From Picocystis sp. L7 (lineage: Eukaryota; Chlorophyta; Picocystophyceae; Picocystales; Picocystaceae), in contig QXJR01000010.1 in the NCBI GenBank assembly GCA_020975725.1, positions 658,371-722,370 on the forward strand: a DNA stretch of 64,000 nucleotides, given 5' to 3'. Shown here in pieces: positions 38,753 to 48,849 of this stretch; position 1 is the first letter of the stretch; each line of letters starts with the position of its first letter. The notes below the pieces were generated by a model. It had not been told where the DNA came from and ran no database searches. It worked only from the letters and a program-made list of their open reading frames with translations. The translations under genes were made by a program, and so were the position numbers.

Positions 38753-40009
38753 ATGGCGTTCTCCCAGCCGAAACGCGCGAGCAGACGTCGCGACGGGAAG
38801 GAAAGGAACAAGGCACGAGCGCGTACGAACGTGGCCGTCCCGGACGGGAAGCTGTGGGAGGTGGCGATGGACGTGTCCGACACGGTGGACGTGCAACGGA
38901 GGAGGAAGAAGAGCCAGAAGACGGTCCAACAAGTGGTCCACACCTGGGCAGCCAGGTACAGTGCACTGGCCTTGCATACGGAGCTGGCCATCCGAGACAT
39001 GAGCTTGTACGAAGCGTCCGTCCAAGAAAGGATGGTGGAACGGCGCACCCGACGAAGGATCAAACGGACAAGCATCCCAACCCGCGTGGAACTGGCTGCC
39101 TTTGGTTCCACCTTGATGGGAGTGGCTGCACCAAGCAGTGACCTTGACCTGGTCATCCTGGCTCCGCGTTGCTTTGAAAAAGACAAGACCAAAGTGCTCT
39201 GGGCACTGAGGCGTCACATCGCAAAGACCGACATCGTGAAGACCACCAAGGTGCTCGTGGTACCTTCCAAAAAAGTGCCCTTCATGAGGTTCACTGACCA
39301 AAAGACGCAGATACGTTGCGACGTGGTCATCGGCACACGCGGCACTGTCTTCAAGTCCAGGGCGCTTCGGATGCTGCTCGGGTACGATCGAAGGGCCAAA
39401 GTGCTCGTGAAGCTCGTGAAACAATGGGCGAAAAACAAACGCATCGATTCACCCAAATCTGGTACCTTGAACTCGTACTCGTTGGTCCTGCTGGTTGTGG
39501 TCTACCTGCAAAGCGTGTATCCAAGGGTGCTCCCTGCCCTCGAAGAGGTGATGCTCGACGGAATCGAACGGGATTCGATTATCTTCTGGAGAGCGAGGTG
39601 TCACGCCGTTGGTCTGCCCGAAACGGCACAGGAGAACCTCTTGACATCCTTGCGGTCCAACTCGCAGCGGTGGAAAGCTCGAAAGAAGGCTTGCAAGAAT
39701 GAAGATTCCCTGGGAACGCTCTTCGAAGGCTTCTTCGGGTTTTGCATCAAGAGCATGGACGTAGAAGGCGGCACGCCTGCCTTTAACGCTTTTACGGGCA
39801 AGGCGCATGCGTGCAATCGCCATCAGAAGGCTGCTTTGGTGCAGATTACGGATCCCTTTGACGAGGGAGAGAACTGCGCGCGTGCAGTAAGACATCGGTT
39901 ACCCTTCGAACGAATGAAGGAGGCTTTCCTGGGCACGGCCGCAGATCTCGGCAGAATCCACACGCCAGGGAAACGGTGGGAATATCTTGCAAGCATTTCC
40001 AGCCCGTGA
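38753..40009 (+). CDS. Trf4/Cid1-type nucleotidyltransferase, shorter tandem paralogue
   Basis: The product has 418 residues from the ATG at 38753; the frame is open upstream to ATG 38594. The signature AAFGSTLMGVAAPSSDLDL gives Asp130 and Asp132, and Asp190 lies in IRCDVVIGT. Central-domain motifs LVKQWAKNKRID and LNSYSLVLLVVVYLQ and the block TDPFDEGENCARAVRH line up with the upstream gene. It lacks the repeat linker and the zinc-finger tail of that gene and ends soon after the PAP-associated block. The N-terminus is basic (KRASRRRDGKERNKARAR), possibly a nuclear or organelle targeting signal. The two copies probably arose by tandem duplication and then diverged. Confidence 0.82.
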   Translation: MAFSQPKRASRRRDGKERNKARARTNVAVPDGKLWEVAMDVSDTVDVQRRRKKSQKTVQQVVHTWAARYSALALHTELAIRDMSLYEASVQERMVERRTRRRIKRTSIPTRVELAAFGSTLMGVAAPSSDLDLVILAPRCFEKDKTKVLWALRRHIAKTDIVKTTKVLVVPSKKVPFMRFTDQKTQIRCDVVIGTRGTVFKSRALRMLLGYDRRAKVLVKLVKQWAKNKRIDSPKSGTLNSYSLVLLVVVYLQSVYPRVLPALEEVMLDGIERDSIIFWRARCHAVGLPETAQENLLTSLRSNSQRWKARKKACKNEDSLGTLFEGFFGFCIKSMDVEGGTPAFNAFTGKAHACNRHQKAALVQITDPFDEGENCARAVRHRLPFERMKEAFLGTAADLGRIHTPGKRWEYLASISSP

Positions 40010-40674
40010 TTGTCCATCGAATTCAGTCCGTGGCCGATGCCTCCAACATTCCGATTCGTACGACTCCAGGACTCGTTTGGATCGGAGGATTTCTCTAGCG
40101 CTGCAGAGGCTTGCACGTGGCGACGGCAAGACCCATGCTCCTCTCAATGTACAAAAGCAGAATTTAGAGCCGCAGGGGTTCCTCTGCCCACGCAGGGGCA
40201 AGCCCATTTTACATCGTTGGTCAAGTTTCATCGCTCGTATCCTGCATTGGAGTGCGACAGGACGGGTCGGGCCCCTTTGCCTTTGCGCGCGCTTTGTCCG
40301 CTGGCCTGTCAAGGAGGGGGGCTACCCTGCCAACACGGGTCCTCCTTTGGCAGCCTCGTGGTGCTAGCGTTCAGCTGCTGGACGATGACAACGCCGATGA
40401 CGGCACGGGTGTTTCTTCGAGCTGCATAGGCGACGTTTGTGCGTTGGCATGCACTCCCTGCCCATGAACCTTGGCTCTGTTCTCGACCTCTCCCTCTTGA
40501 ACTCCCACCCACATCCTCCTCCCTGGCGTCCTTTGGTTTGTCCTTTGCCATCCATCTCCTCCCCTCCTGGATCCGATGGGCATGGCCCAGAGTCTGGGAC
40601 GGTGAGGGAGAAGCAGGGACGAGTGGTTGGGATCGAATCGACTGGATTCGAACACGCTTGGCGCCATCTGCGGC

Positions 40675-42156
40675 ATGCAAGATCCATCCGACACGCCATC
40701 GACAGCAGGAAGGAGAGGATGCGAGGATGGGAAGAGGCAGAGGAGCGATGCACCACGCGATGGCGACAGTTTGTTGCCAGACCGCCGAAACACGGATAGA
40801 ACCGCACTGGTCGGTGGCGGGACGTGGACATCACCCAGGAACACGCGCACGTTGGACACAAACGAACTGCTGGAGGGAGCTTTCGCGAAAACGACGTCTG
40901 GAGAGGGTCCGGATTGGCTTGCCGAGTTCGAAGGGTACGTGCGAGCGCTGTACAAGCCGCACTCGAATGGTTCTGAACGCAAGGAAGCCATCACAACCCT
41001 CAAGTACATGACGCAGATGCAACCACTCGAGCCCGCGGATTTGATGGATCGCTTGCTGCTTCAAAAGGATCTGGACGAATTGCCGCTCCGGCATCCTCAC
41101 TGGTTTGGTGTCCTGCACCAACACAAATTGAAGGTGCCTTGCTCCATCTTGCTGAGCTGCAAGGAGAAAGGCGGCCACCTGCGGACGTTCGTCTCTTTTG
41201 AGGCCCCCGGAGGATTGACGGAAGGCACGATCCGACGCACCGGGATCAAGCCCAGCACAACGAGGATCATACCCACCACTGAGTTCTTGCTCGCATTGGT
41301 GGAAAGCCTGGTGGACCAGCAGATCGGCCTGAAGGACGTGTACGACTTCACAAGAAGCCTGGTGTGGGTGCCCAATCGCATAGTTGTGTGCGCGCTCCAC
41401 CGCTTTTGCCATTGGAAGAAGCTCAAAACTAATGTGCAACCATCCGCACAGCCACCGTCCATCCAACAGGACCGCAAATCGTCGAAAGAGGTAGCCCCGA
41501 CAGTCTTCAAGCCAGTGCTGCAAAGACCCTGTCCGATAGAAACAGTCCAGGCTGCAGACTCACAGCCCTGCCGCATAGGCCTTGATCCGTTGGGGCGAGT
41601 GACCCCCAGTGCCTTTAAGCCAGTGGTGCAAAGACCTCGTCCATCAAAAATAGTCGATGCTGCGAACTTCCATCCCATGTGGCTGGGCTCCGAACCATGG
41701 AAAGGGGTTGCCATGGAAAAAGCAACTTCCTCCGAGCCAGATGCTGGACCGGCAAGGGTGATGACACGCAAAAGCTCACCGTCAGGAGAACAAGACTCCG
41801 AACCCTCGACAGCAGTCGAGGATGTTGCCTCACAATCAACAGGGGGGGATGTCAAAAGGTCGGAAGACGTGCTGGCTGAAGAACCACAGACAATTGACGA
41901 GAGCGTTCAGCTTTGGGAGTTGATACATCTGATACGTAGGAAGAATATCTCGGTCCATACGATCAAAAAGCTTCTCATAAACATGAAGGAAGAAGGTGTT
42001 TGTGCAGCGGAGAGCGATTGCCCGCGTGCCATTCATCAAGAACAGGAGAAGAAGAGAGCCAAGACAAACCGTTGCGGAAAGGAGGGGGCAGTTGCAGCCA
42101 CAACCATGTGGAAGGAGGTGGACGTCAAAACGCTGCTTGACCCACGAAACAAGTAG
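40675..42156 (+). CDS. Unrecognised protein, intact member of a two-copy family
   Basis: The product has 493 residues from the ATG at 40675. Residues about 85-265 form the conserved core shared with the frameshifted gene at 5698-6703: DLDELPLRHPHWFG, LLSCKEKGGHLRTFVSFE, RTGIKPS, TTEFLLALVESLVD and PNRIVVCALHRF. After this the protein is low-complexity, with a degenerate repeat built on PTVFKPVLQRPCPIE (three imperfect copies), and ends with a short charged helical region. No known domain is recognised; the core is mixed helical and strand with no obvious catalytic triad. It follows the tandem nucleotidyltransferases on the same strand, 665 bp downstream of the second one. Function unknown. 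Confidence 0.6.
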   Translation: MQDPSDTPSTAGRRGCEDGKRQRSDAPRDGDSLLPDRRNTDRTALVGGGTWTSPRNTRTLDTNELLEGAFAKTTSGEGPDWLAEFEGYVRALYKPHSNGSERKEAITTLKYMTQMQPLEPADLMDRLLLQKDLDELPLRHPHWFGVLHQHKLKVPCSILLSCKEKGGHLRTFVSFEAPGGLTEGTIRRTGIKPSTTRIIPTTEFLLALVESLVDQQIGLKDVYDFTRSLVWVPNRIVVCALHRFCHWKKLKTNVQPSAQPPSIQQDRKSSKEVAPTVFKPVLQRPCPIETVQAADSQPCRIGLDPLGRVTPSAFKPVVQRPRPSKIVDAANFHPMWLGSEPWKGVAMEKATSSEPDAGPARVMTRKSSPSGEQDSEPSTAVEDVASQSTGGDVKRSEDVLAEEPQTIDESVQLWELIHLIRRKNISVHTIKKLLINMKEEGVCAAESDCPRAIHQEQEKKRAKTNRCGKEGAVAATTMWKEVDVKTLLDPRNK

Positions 42157-44394
42157 CTTCTGTCCCACAACCTTAGAACGGCCTTTTTTCAAAGCAAAGA
42201 TGCGGAAGAGCTTTTGAAGCATGCTAGAGATCCTTGGACAATCAAGAAAAGGGCCAAAGATAGGTTGCTACCCAACAATGTCAGCGTGAAAGATTGGTAA
42301 AACCGATACCCCTACATCAGTTTTCAGGACCACCATCCAAATGGGCCTCGGCGGGAACAATGCAGTGTGAGCTGCAAAAGGAAGCTTGCACAAGGTACTG
42401 AAACCGCTCCACAACTGGCAATCATAGTCCAGGTGATGGCTGCGTTTTGCAAATCACGCGAACATCCGGCATCGCCCTTGAATGGCATACCCCAGGTGGA
42501 CCACCACACAAGATAGCGATACCCGAGAAACGCGTTCTTGAGCCTTGGGGAATCAGTGTTATACTAGCAAGGGAATTAAGGAAATTGTACGTGGTGAGGG
42601 CCTTTGCCTTCCTCGTATTCATGAATGGAAGGAAGCGACCTTCCTCTTGTTGGAGACTATTTGCTTGCCTTGCGCTCGTTTCCTGCCTCTTGATGGGATG
42701 CAGAGGCGACCAACCAGTGCCCGCAGTTCTTAGCCGTACATGGAACTAGCTGTACCATGTCGTGATGGAGCAAACGGGCAGATGCAGTTTGGACTTTGCA
42801 AAGCGCCGAGGAGTATTTTAGCTCCTCGTTCGCTAGTTCATAGAAAACAAGTTACGTCCACTCAAGCTGACTCTCAACGATAGTATGACAAGCATTGTTT
42901 TGAAGTTCCTTGCCAAGAAGAAGCACGAGAAGCATGCTGAGAAGATTATACTTCAGACAGGACGTCCCTACGAAACCCTCATATGTTCCTCGCCCTTACA
43001 AGAAAGCCATTGCTGGTAGTGCGAGCGGTTGGTCAGCTTGCGGATAATAATGGCCTGGTCCGTGATGCCGGCTTTGCAAAGAGGGACTGTACCAATGACA
43101 GCGAGTGAATTGGATCGTTTGATATTTTTCACAGCAAAGAGACAGTCAAGCAAGAGGTATACATGTACGATAGGGCCCAAGAAGCCTAAGCACGCCTTGG
43201 GGGTAGTACTTTTCACATTGCCTTCCGGATACAACTGGAAATCTATCGTATCTGAAATTGGTGGTCGCAAAAGACTCTTATGCAACATTGATGGGAAATT
43301 GAGTTTGGCATGGTATGATGGACAAGCCTTCGAAGGGACTCATCCTACGGAGGGTTCACTGCCTGCTTCTCGGTAGAACTGGAGTAGCATTTCTAGTCCA
43401 ATACTGGAGAGAATGCATCGATGATATCAAGGATCCAGTCATGCAAGGACGAGAGCAGGAATTCGCTGTGACCTTAAGACAGCACCAGTACACATGATTG
43501 GTTTCTGTCGATCCCTACAAACTACCGTTATCGGAAAGCCAAAGCGGTGGCATTTCATGCAGAGTGCAGCATTTCCCCTGTAACCGGACATGTATTTTTT
43601 CGTACGCCACCGTGGATTTTTAGCCTGCCAAGCCTATTTTGAGAGGACGTGACCTGAATTTCGTGAACACGCCGCATATATATTCCACAAATTGATGCGA
43701 TCTTCCATTCAGCTGGTCTAGTTCCATACCTCATTCCCAAATGCCACAACAATTTGCAACGAGTGATCCTTTGTTTCACAGACAAGTAGGAGGGACCTTC
43801 ATGTCACTTATAGATGGCGGTAATGGGAGACACACGTCTGGTCAAGAGCCAGGTTGATTCCAAGAAAAAGGTAACCTAGTAATTGACCGGGCGAAAGAGA
43901 GAAGAGAGCAAGTCTCCTCTGTCTCGACACCAATTGAAAGACACATTCCATTTTACTGCTCTTGAATCACACCAACAAGTAGACTTGGATGTTGGAATCA
44001 TTGTGGACGTGCAAGCTTCAGCGATGGACAAGCCAGGAGAAGCTTCGGACCGACCACATCGAGTGTGTAGTGGGCAAGTTCGTCGTGTCTATGGGTCCCA
44101 TCCAGCGGCCAAGCCGTTGTTACCTTTGCATGGGAGATCGTCCACTTTCTTACCTAGGTGTAGAAGAAAGATGGAGGCGTTATGGTAGGTCCTATTCCAC
44201 CAAGACATCCAAACATTCTTTCGTGCCTTGGTGGAAAGTCGAAGGCGAAGAATGGTGCACGCATTTGTCCCTTTCTCCATCATCCATTTGCTCCGGCACT
44301 GTTTTTTATCCCTTTTCTCCTCGATCTTGGTGTGCGATTGAAAGGCATCCTTCGGGTCGGATCAACATCCCCATCCGGGTAGACGGGATAGAAA
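42157..44394. other. Intergenic, no convincing gene
   Basis: About 2.2 kb, AT-richer than its surroundings, with frames of up to about 140 codons but no recognisable domain or signal. It ends at the purine-rich array. Confidence 0.45.
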
Positions 44395-44915
44395 GAGAAG
44401 AGAAGGGATCGAATGGATAGAAAGAGAAAGGATAGAAGGGATGGGATGGATAGAAAGAGAAGAGAAGGGATCGAATGGATAGAAAGAGAAAGGATAGATG
44501 GAGAAGGGATAGAAGGAGAAGAAGGGATAGATGGAGAAGGGATAGAAGGAGAAGAAAGGATAGATGGAGAAGCAATAGAAAGAGAAGAAAGGATAGATGG
44601 AGAAGGGATAGAAGGAGAAGAAAGGATAGATGGAGAAGCAATAGAAGGAGAAGAAAGGATAGATGGAGAAGGGATAGAAGGAGAAGAAAGGATAGATGGA
44701 GAAGCAATAGAAGGAGAAGAAAGGATAGATGGAGAAGGGATAGAAGGAGAAGAAAGGATAGATGGAGAAGGGATAGAAGGAGAAGAAAGGATAGATGGAG
44801 AAGGGATAGAAGGAGAAGAAAGGATAGATGGAGAAGCAATAGAAGGAGAAGAAAGGATAGAAGAAGGGATCGAATGAGAAGAAAGGATAGAAGAAGGGAT
44901 CGAATGAGAAAGCAG
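44395..44915 (+). repeat. Purine-only 33-nt tandem array
   Basis: About a dozen units of 33 nt (aggatagatggagaagggat plus agaaggagaagaa), with a variant in which ggg is replaced by gca, flanked by related 24-36-nt variants. The plus strand is nearly all A and G. It ends 115 bp before the phosphatase start codon at 45030. Open frames that run through it on both strands are artefacts of the repeat. Confidence 0.9.
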
Positions 44916-45029
44916 AGGTGAGTGCACGTGCACACGTGAGGTGGAATGCGCGTCGCGTGCGTCCCAAGCATCAGGTCGGAGGGGAAGGTTCCGCGTCCAC
45001 GTAAAGCAAGTGCGATCCCGACCACGAGG

Positions 45030-45611
45030 ATGGCGACGAACAGGGGTGGATCCGCAAGGGACAAGAAGAAGATACTCTTCTTGTGCCTGGGGAACATCTG
45101 CAGGAGTCCCACCGCAGAAGCCGTGTTCAAATCCGTGGTCGAAAGAGAAGGACTCGCGCACGAATTCGAGATCGATTCCTGTGGAACTGGTGGTGGAAAC
45201 CCATCCTGGTACGTGGATGGTGGATGGTCCTACCACGAAGGCAACCCAGCAGATTCTAGGATGACCACCGTGGCCTCCGCGAGAGGTGTGAAGCTCACCT
45301 CGCGCTCCAGGCCACTCAAACCCACGGATCTGGAAGAATTCGACATGATCGTCGGCATGGATCCAACTAACAAGGCGTCCATCCTCACTGCAGTCGAATA
45401 CTGGCATTCCAAAGGGCACCTGCCCAAGGATTCCTACGACGAAAAAATAAGGCTGATGTGCGAGTTCCTGAGCGAAAAGTACAGGACGTACGACGAAGTG
45501 CCGGATCCTTACTTTGGAGGCATGCAGGGGTTCGAGCTGGTTCTAGATCTGCTGGACGATGCATGCGTTGGCTTGCTGAATCATGTGCAGGAAACATCGT
45601 TGGATGGATAG
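45030..45611 (+). CDS. Low-molecular-weight protein tyrosine phosphatase
   Basis: The product has 193 residues from ATG 45030; an upstream in-frame ATG at 44946 would add 28 residues rich in Arg, Ser and Pro, which could be a targeting leader. The P-loop is FLCLGNICRSP with nucleophile Cys19 and Arg25 (CX5R), and the general-acid loop is VPDPYFGG, both diagnostic of LMW-PTPs. Conserved DSCGTGG and FDMIVGMD segments are present. The family removes phosphate from tyrosines and some small phosphoesters. It is slightly longer than usual (about 155-165). Its 3' end faces that of the MEKHLA gene, 32 bp away. Confidence 0.93.
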   Translation: MATNRGGSARDKKKILFLCLGNICRSPTAEAVFKSVVEREGLAHEFEIDSCGTGGGNPSWYVDGGWSYHEGNPADSRMTTVASARGVKLTSRSRPLKPTDLEEFDMIVGMDPTNKASILTAVEYWHSKGHLPKDSYDEKIRLMCEFLSEKYRTYDEVPDPYFGGMQGFELVLDLLDDACVGLLNHVQETSLDG

Positions 45612-45643
45612 AACGTTGGATTTCACGATGCGTTGGCAGTGAT

Positions 45644-46519
45644 TTATTGCAGGTCCTCCAGTTCTTGCTTCAGTTGCAACAGCACTGCGACTTCCTTCTG
45701 GACCTCTTCGTCCTGGTTTGTCCGTCCCGATTCTTTCATGCCTCTTATTTTGTTTCCTTGTTTTTCTACCTGGATCTGGAGATCTTCGATTCGGCGTGGA
45801 GGAGGCGCTTCCTCGGAGGTCTCCACCATCTTTCCCCTTAGCTTATCGGGGGTGAAGAGATCTTCAACGTCGTCGCAGTCCACGAATTCCCACTCCGAAA
45901 AGACGGCAGCTTGTCCGACGCTTCCCCCTTCCCCGGTACGTATCGTCCAAAGCGTGGCATCCTTGATTTGGAAGCGTTTCCCTTGGCTCGAAATCCGCAC
46001 GCCAGAATAGTTCTCTACGAATCCTTTCTCCAAAGCCTCTTGCAAGGCGCTGGCCCTGTCTTTTTGCACGTCTTCGGATTCTTCTGCTGATTTCCTCGAT
46101 GGAACGCCCACGAGATCGTCCCATTCTACTTCCCAGAGCTTCAGTGCGGCTTCGTTGGCGTAGGTGAACACTGGATCTTCGCCACCGTCGTGGGCCAGGC
46201 ACACGAAGGGAGCCTCGTACAACGCTCGAGGCGCGTCTGTGATCTCCATTTCTCCTTCCATCAGCGTCCTTCCCGTTTCCTTCTTGTAGCTTTCCACCAG
46301 CTGCAGGGTGGTCATGATGACGTCGCTGGACAGATAGCGAAGTTTGTCTGCTGCAGTTGTTCCGACTTCTTTCTGCTTGGCTTTCTTCCCGCTCTTGGCA
46401 CCCGATCCTTTGGTTCCTTTTCCTTTCTTCTTCGCCGCACACACGTCCATGGATGACCTGCGCCTTCCTCCCTTCCGACCAGCGCCGTACGTCCCGTGCG
46501 CGACGGTCGACACCGCCAT
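45644..46519 (-). CDS. MEKHLA-domain protein, probably plastid-targeted
   Basis: The product has 291 residues from ATG 46519. The N-terminal 60 residues are basic, Ser/Gly/Lys-rich and free of acidic residues up to about position 24, as in a transit peptide. The MEKHLA (PAS-like) domain follows: APFVCLAHDGGEDPVFTYAN, AALKLWEVEWDDLVGVPSRK, GVRISSQGKRFQIKDATLW and GQAAVF. This domain occurs in cyanobacteria and plastid-bearing eukaryotes, and in plants at the C-terminus of HD-ZIP III proteins. A ligand- or redox-sensing role is only inference. The C-terminal 70 residues (LQIQVEKQGNKIRG, LLQLKQELEDLQ) are a coiled coil. It is head-to-head with the SOUL gene. Confidence 0.82.
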   Translation of the reverse strand: MAVSTVAHGTYGAGRKGGRRRSSMDVCAAKKKGKGTKGSGAKSGKKAKQKEVGTTAADKLRYLSSDVIMTTLQLVESYKKETGRTLMEGEMEITDAPRALYEAPFVCLAHDGGEDPVFTYANEAALKLWEVEWDDLVGVPSRKSAEESEDVQKDRASALQEALEKGFVENYSGVRISSQGKRFQIKDATLWTIRTGEGGSVGQAAVFSEWEFVDCDDVEDLFTPDKLRGKMVETSEEAPPPRRIEDLQIQVEKQGNKIRGMKESGRTNQDEEVQKEVAVLLQLKQELEDLQ

Positions 46520-46581
46520 CCTTGCGCTTGCCAGCCGACGCGGTGTGGCTTCGAAGCCGACGCGCCACCCCTTCTTCGATC

Positions 46582-46710
46582 TCCCTGTCTGTCTCTGTCT
46601 GTCTGTCTGTCTGTGTCTGTCTGTCTGTCTCTGTCTGTCTGTGTCTGTCTGTCTGTCTGTCTCTGTCTGTCTGTCTGTCTGTGTCTGTCTGTCTGTCTGT
46701 CTGTCTCTCT
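46582..46710. repeat. CTGT microsatellite in a divergent promoter
   Basis: About 130 bp of (CTGT)n with CTCTGT variants, between the divergent starts of the MEKHLA gene (46519) and the SOUL gene (47098). Followed by ATGGATCC-rich degenerate repeats to about 46.83 kb. Confidence 0.9.
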
Positions 46711-47097
46711 ATGGACATGGATCCATGGCTCCATGTGTTTCCACTGGATCCATGACTCAACGAATCCATGTGCGTTTCCACCGGAGTCATGGATGGATGG
46801 ATCCTTGTGTCCCATGGATCCATGGATGAATGACCCAAGACGCATGCCCCTGCCATTGGATCCCCGTGCTTCCAACCCTCCCCTCCCAGGGGTTCCTTCG
46901 ACACCAAGGGAACCCCACCCTCCTTCTCCACGGGTCCCGATGGGGTCAGAAGGGATCGATCGACCCAGATCCAACCCGAGGGAAACCGGGACTCGTCCCC
47001 ATCGATCGACACGTCCCTGGAACGGAGAATCCACCGTCGGGAAGAAGACGCGGAGGAGTGGAGGGAGAAGCGGTGCAACTGGACCGCGAAGCACGCC

Positions 47098-48276
47098 ATG
47101 GAAATGACGGTGCGAGGCAACGTGCGGGTGGGAGTCAGGGCAGGAACGCGAAAAAGGGAAGGTGCGTGGAAAGGTGGCACGAAGGGACGCTCGTGGCCGG
47201 CACCACGACCGTGGTCGAGGACCGTACCAAACGGCAGACCCACCTCCTTCGGACGTGCGCTGGAGAAACCCATCCAAGGAGGGTCCGAAGGCGCGACCGA
47301 GACAGACAGGATGATGGAAGACATGAAGGCGTTCCTCCAGGTGGACCTCGAAAACCTGTTCAACGAAAGAGGCATCGATCGTACCAAGTACCAGGAAGAA
47401 ATGGAATTCGAAGATCCCATCACCTCGTACAGCACCCTGAGTGGCTACCTGCTCAACATACAGATGCTGCGGTACGTGTTCAATCCGAAGTTCCAACTCC
47501 ATTCGGTGGAACGGACCGGAACGTTCGAGCTGACCACCCGATGGACCATGAAGATGGAGTTCTTCGGGAAGTTCCTACCGACGCAGCTGTGGCGTCCAGA
47601 GATTGCCTTCACCGGGGTGAGCATCATGCAGGTGAACCCAGAAACAGGCAAGTTCTGCAAGCACGTGGACAGGTGGGATTCGATCTCGGACAACTCCTAC
47701 TTCAGCACCGAAGGGTTGCAAGACCTGCTGCGCCAAGTCACACAGATCTACCAAACCCCAGACCTGGAAAGCCCCAGCTACACGGTGCTGCGGCGGTTCA
47801 GTGACTACGAGGTCAGGCTGTACGATCCCTACCAATTCGCCGAAGCCCAGGCATCGGACGGGAGGAGCAAGGGAGAGGCGTTCATGAAGCTAGCCGGGTT
47901 CATATTCGGGGAGAACCAGGAGAATAAAAAGCTCGCCATGACGACTCCGGTGTACACCACCCGCGATAGCCTGCAGTTTGTCATCGGATCGGACGCGGGA
48001 GGCTCCGCCATCACTCCGGTGAGGAACGACATCAAGTGCGCCTCCGCTGGCGGGGGGGTGTACGCGGCCGTGAAGTTCAACGGTTTGGCCACGGATTGGG
48101 AGGTACAGGAGAACACGCGCCACCTGCTTCGTAGGTTGGAGGAGGACGGGTATCCGGTGGGCGGCGAAGAGCTCCTCGCGCAGTACAACGATCCAGGCAC
48201 CTTGCCCTTTTTCCGGCGGAACGAGGTCCTCGTTCCACTGGCCATCGAAGCCTCCTCCCTCTTGAAGGACGCGTAG
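47098..48276 (+). CDS. SOUL heme-binding protein with DUF2358-like N-terminal domain
   Basis: The product has 392 residues. The first about 70 residues are Arg/Gly/Ser-rich without acidic residues at the start, compatible with a plastid leader. Residues about 72-190 match the NTF2-like DUF2358 domain (FLQVDLENLFNERGID, YQEEMEFEDPITSY, IAFTGVSIMQV). Residues about 215-385 match the SOUL/HBP family (TVLRRFSDYEVRLYDPYQFAE, KLAMTTPVYTTRD, VKFNGLATDWEV, YNDPGTLPFFRRNEVLV). This domain pair is known from algae and plants, where SOUL proteins have been reported in plastids and eyespots and bind heme or tetrapyrroles. A scavenging or carrier role is inferred. ATGs at 47098 and 47104 are both possible starts. 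Confidence 0.9.
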   Translation: MEMTVRGNVRVGVRAGTRKREGAWKGGTKGRSWPAPRPWSRTVPNGRPTSFGRALEKPIQGGSEGATETDRMMEDMKAFLQVDLENLFNERGIDRTKYQEEMEFEDPITSYSTLSGYLLNIQMLRYVFNPKFQLHSVERTGTFELTTRWTMKMEFFGKFLPTQLWRPEIAFTGVSIMQVNPETGKFCKHVDRWDSISDNSYFSTEGLQDLLRQVTQIYQTPDLESPSYTVLRRFSDYEVRLYDPYQFAEAQASDGRSKGEAFMKLAGFIFGENQENKKLAMTTPVYTTRDSLQFVIGSDAGGSAITPVRNDIKCASAGGGVYAAVKFNGLATDWEVQENTRHLLRRLEEDGYPVGGEELLAQYNDPGTLPFFRRNEVLVPLAIEASSLLKDA

Positions 48277-48849
48277 ACGTTGGCGCGCGGGCATCGACGG
48301 TGGGTCGGCTTCCGTCTCGTACGCGGTTCCCTCTGCCCGAGCACCCGCGGCGCATTCCTTCACCAAGAGGTTCGCTGCACCGGTTTGGAACGCTTGTGTC
48401 CTCCTCCTCCTCCCGTGTGTTTGTGTTTGTTTGTGTGTGTGTATATAGACGTGTGAAGGGTGGTGGGGTGTCCCTTGGTCCTGTACGAGGTGGGGTCCTT
48501 CCCTTGCCTGGGAATCCCTCACCCCGGTTCGGAGCCTCGGGAGATCCCACCCCGCCGCCTCCCTCCCTCGGAGACCCGACCTTTTCTCCCTTTCGCGTTC
48601 CGACTGTCCTTGGGATATAACCGGGTCCCTTTCCGGTTCGACCGCCCGTCCCCAAAGGGGGGGAAAGGGGAAAGGGGAAAGGGGAGAGGAGCACAACCCT
48701 GGGTCCTGTGGTCTCCCCTCCCCTCAACCACCACCGTTCGACTGCACCGTTCCGGCCATCACCGCCACCTTCCGCAGCAGCCGAGGCGAATCGAATCGAC
48801 GCGGTTGACCGCGAGGAATCCGTTCAACTCGGGAGAGAGAGAGGAGAGG
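48277..48849. promoter_or_regulatory. Upstream region of the CBS gene with polypurine tract
   Basis: Contains a GT-rich stretch with tatata (48415-48450), a ggatataaccgg string near 48611 and a polypurine run ggggaaagg repeated at 48654-48690, about 160 bp before the CBS start. No promoter element is certain. Confidence 0.4.

Noticed and set aside
44280-45419. Long Ser/Pro/Ile-rich frames through the purine array
   Set aside because: Produced by the 33-nt repeat being free of stops; antisense to the real phosphatase gene in part.
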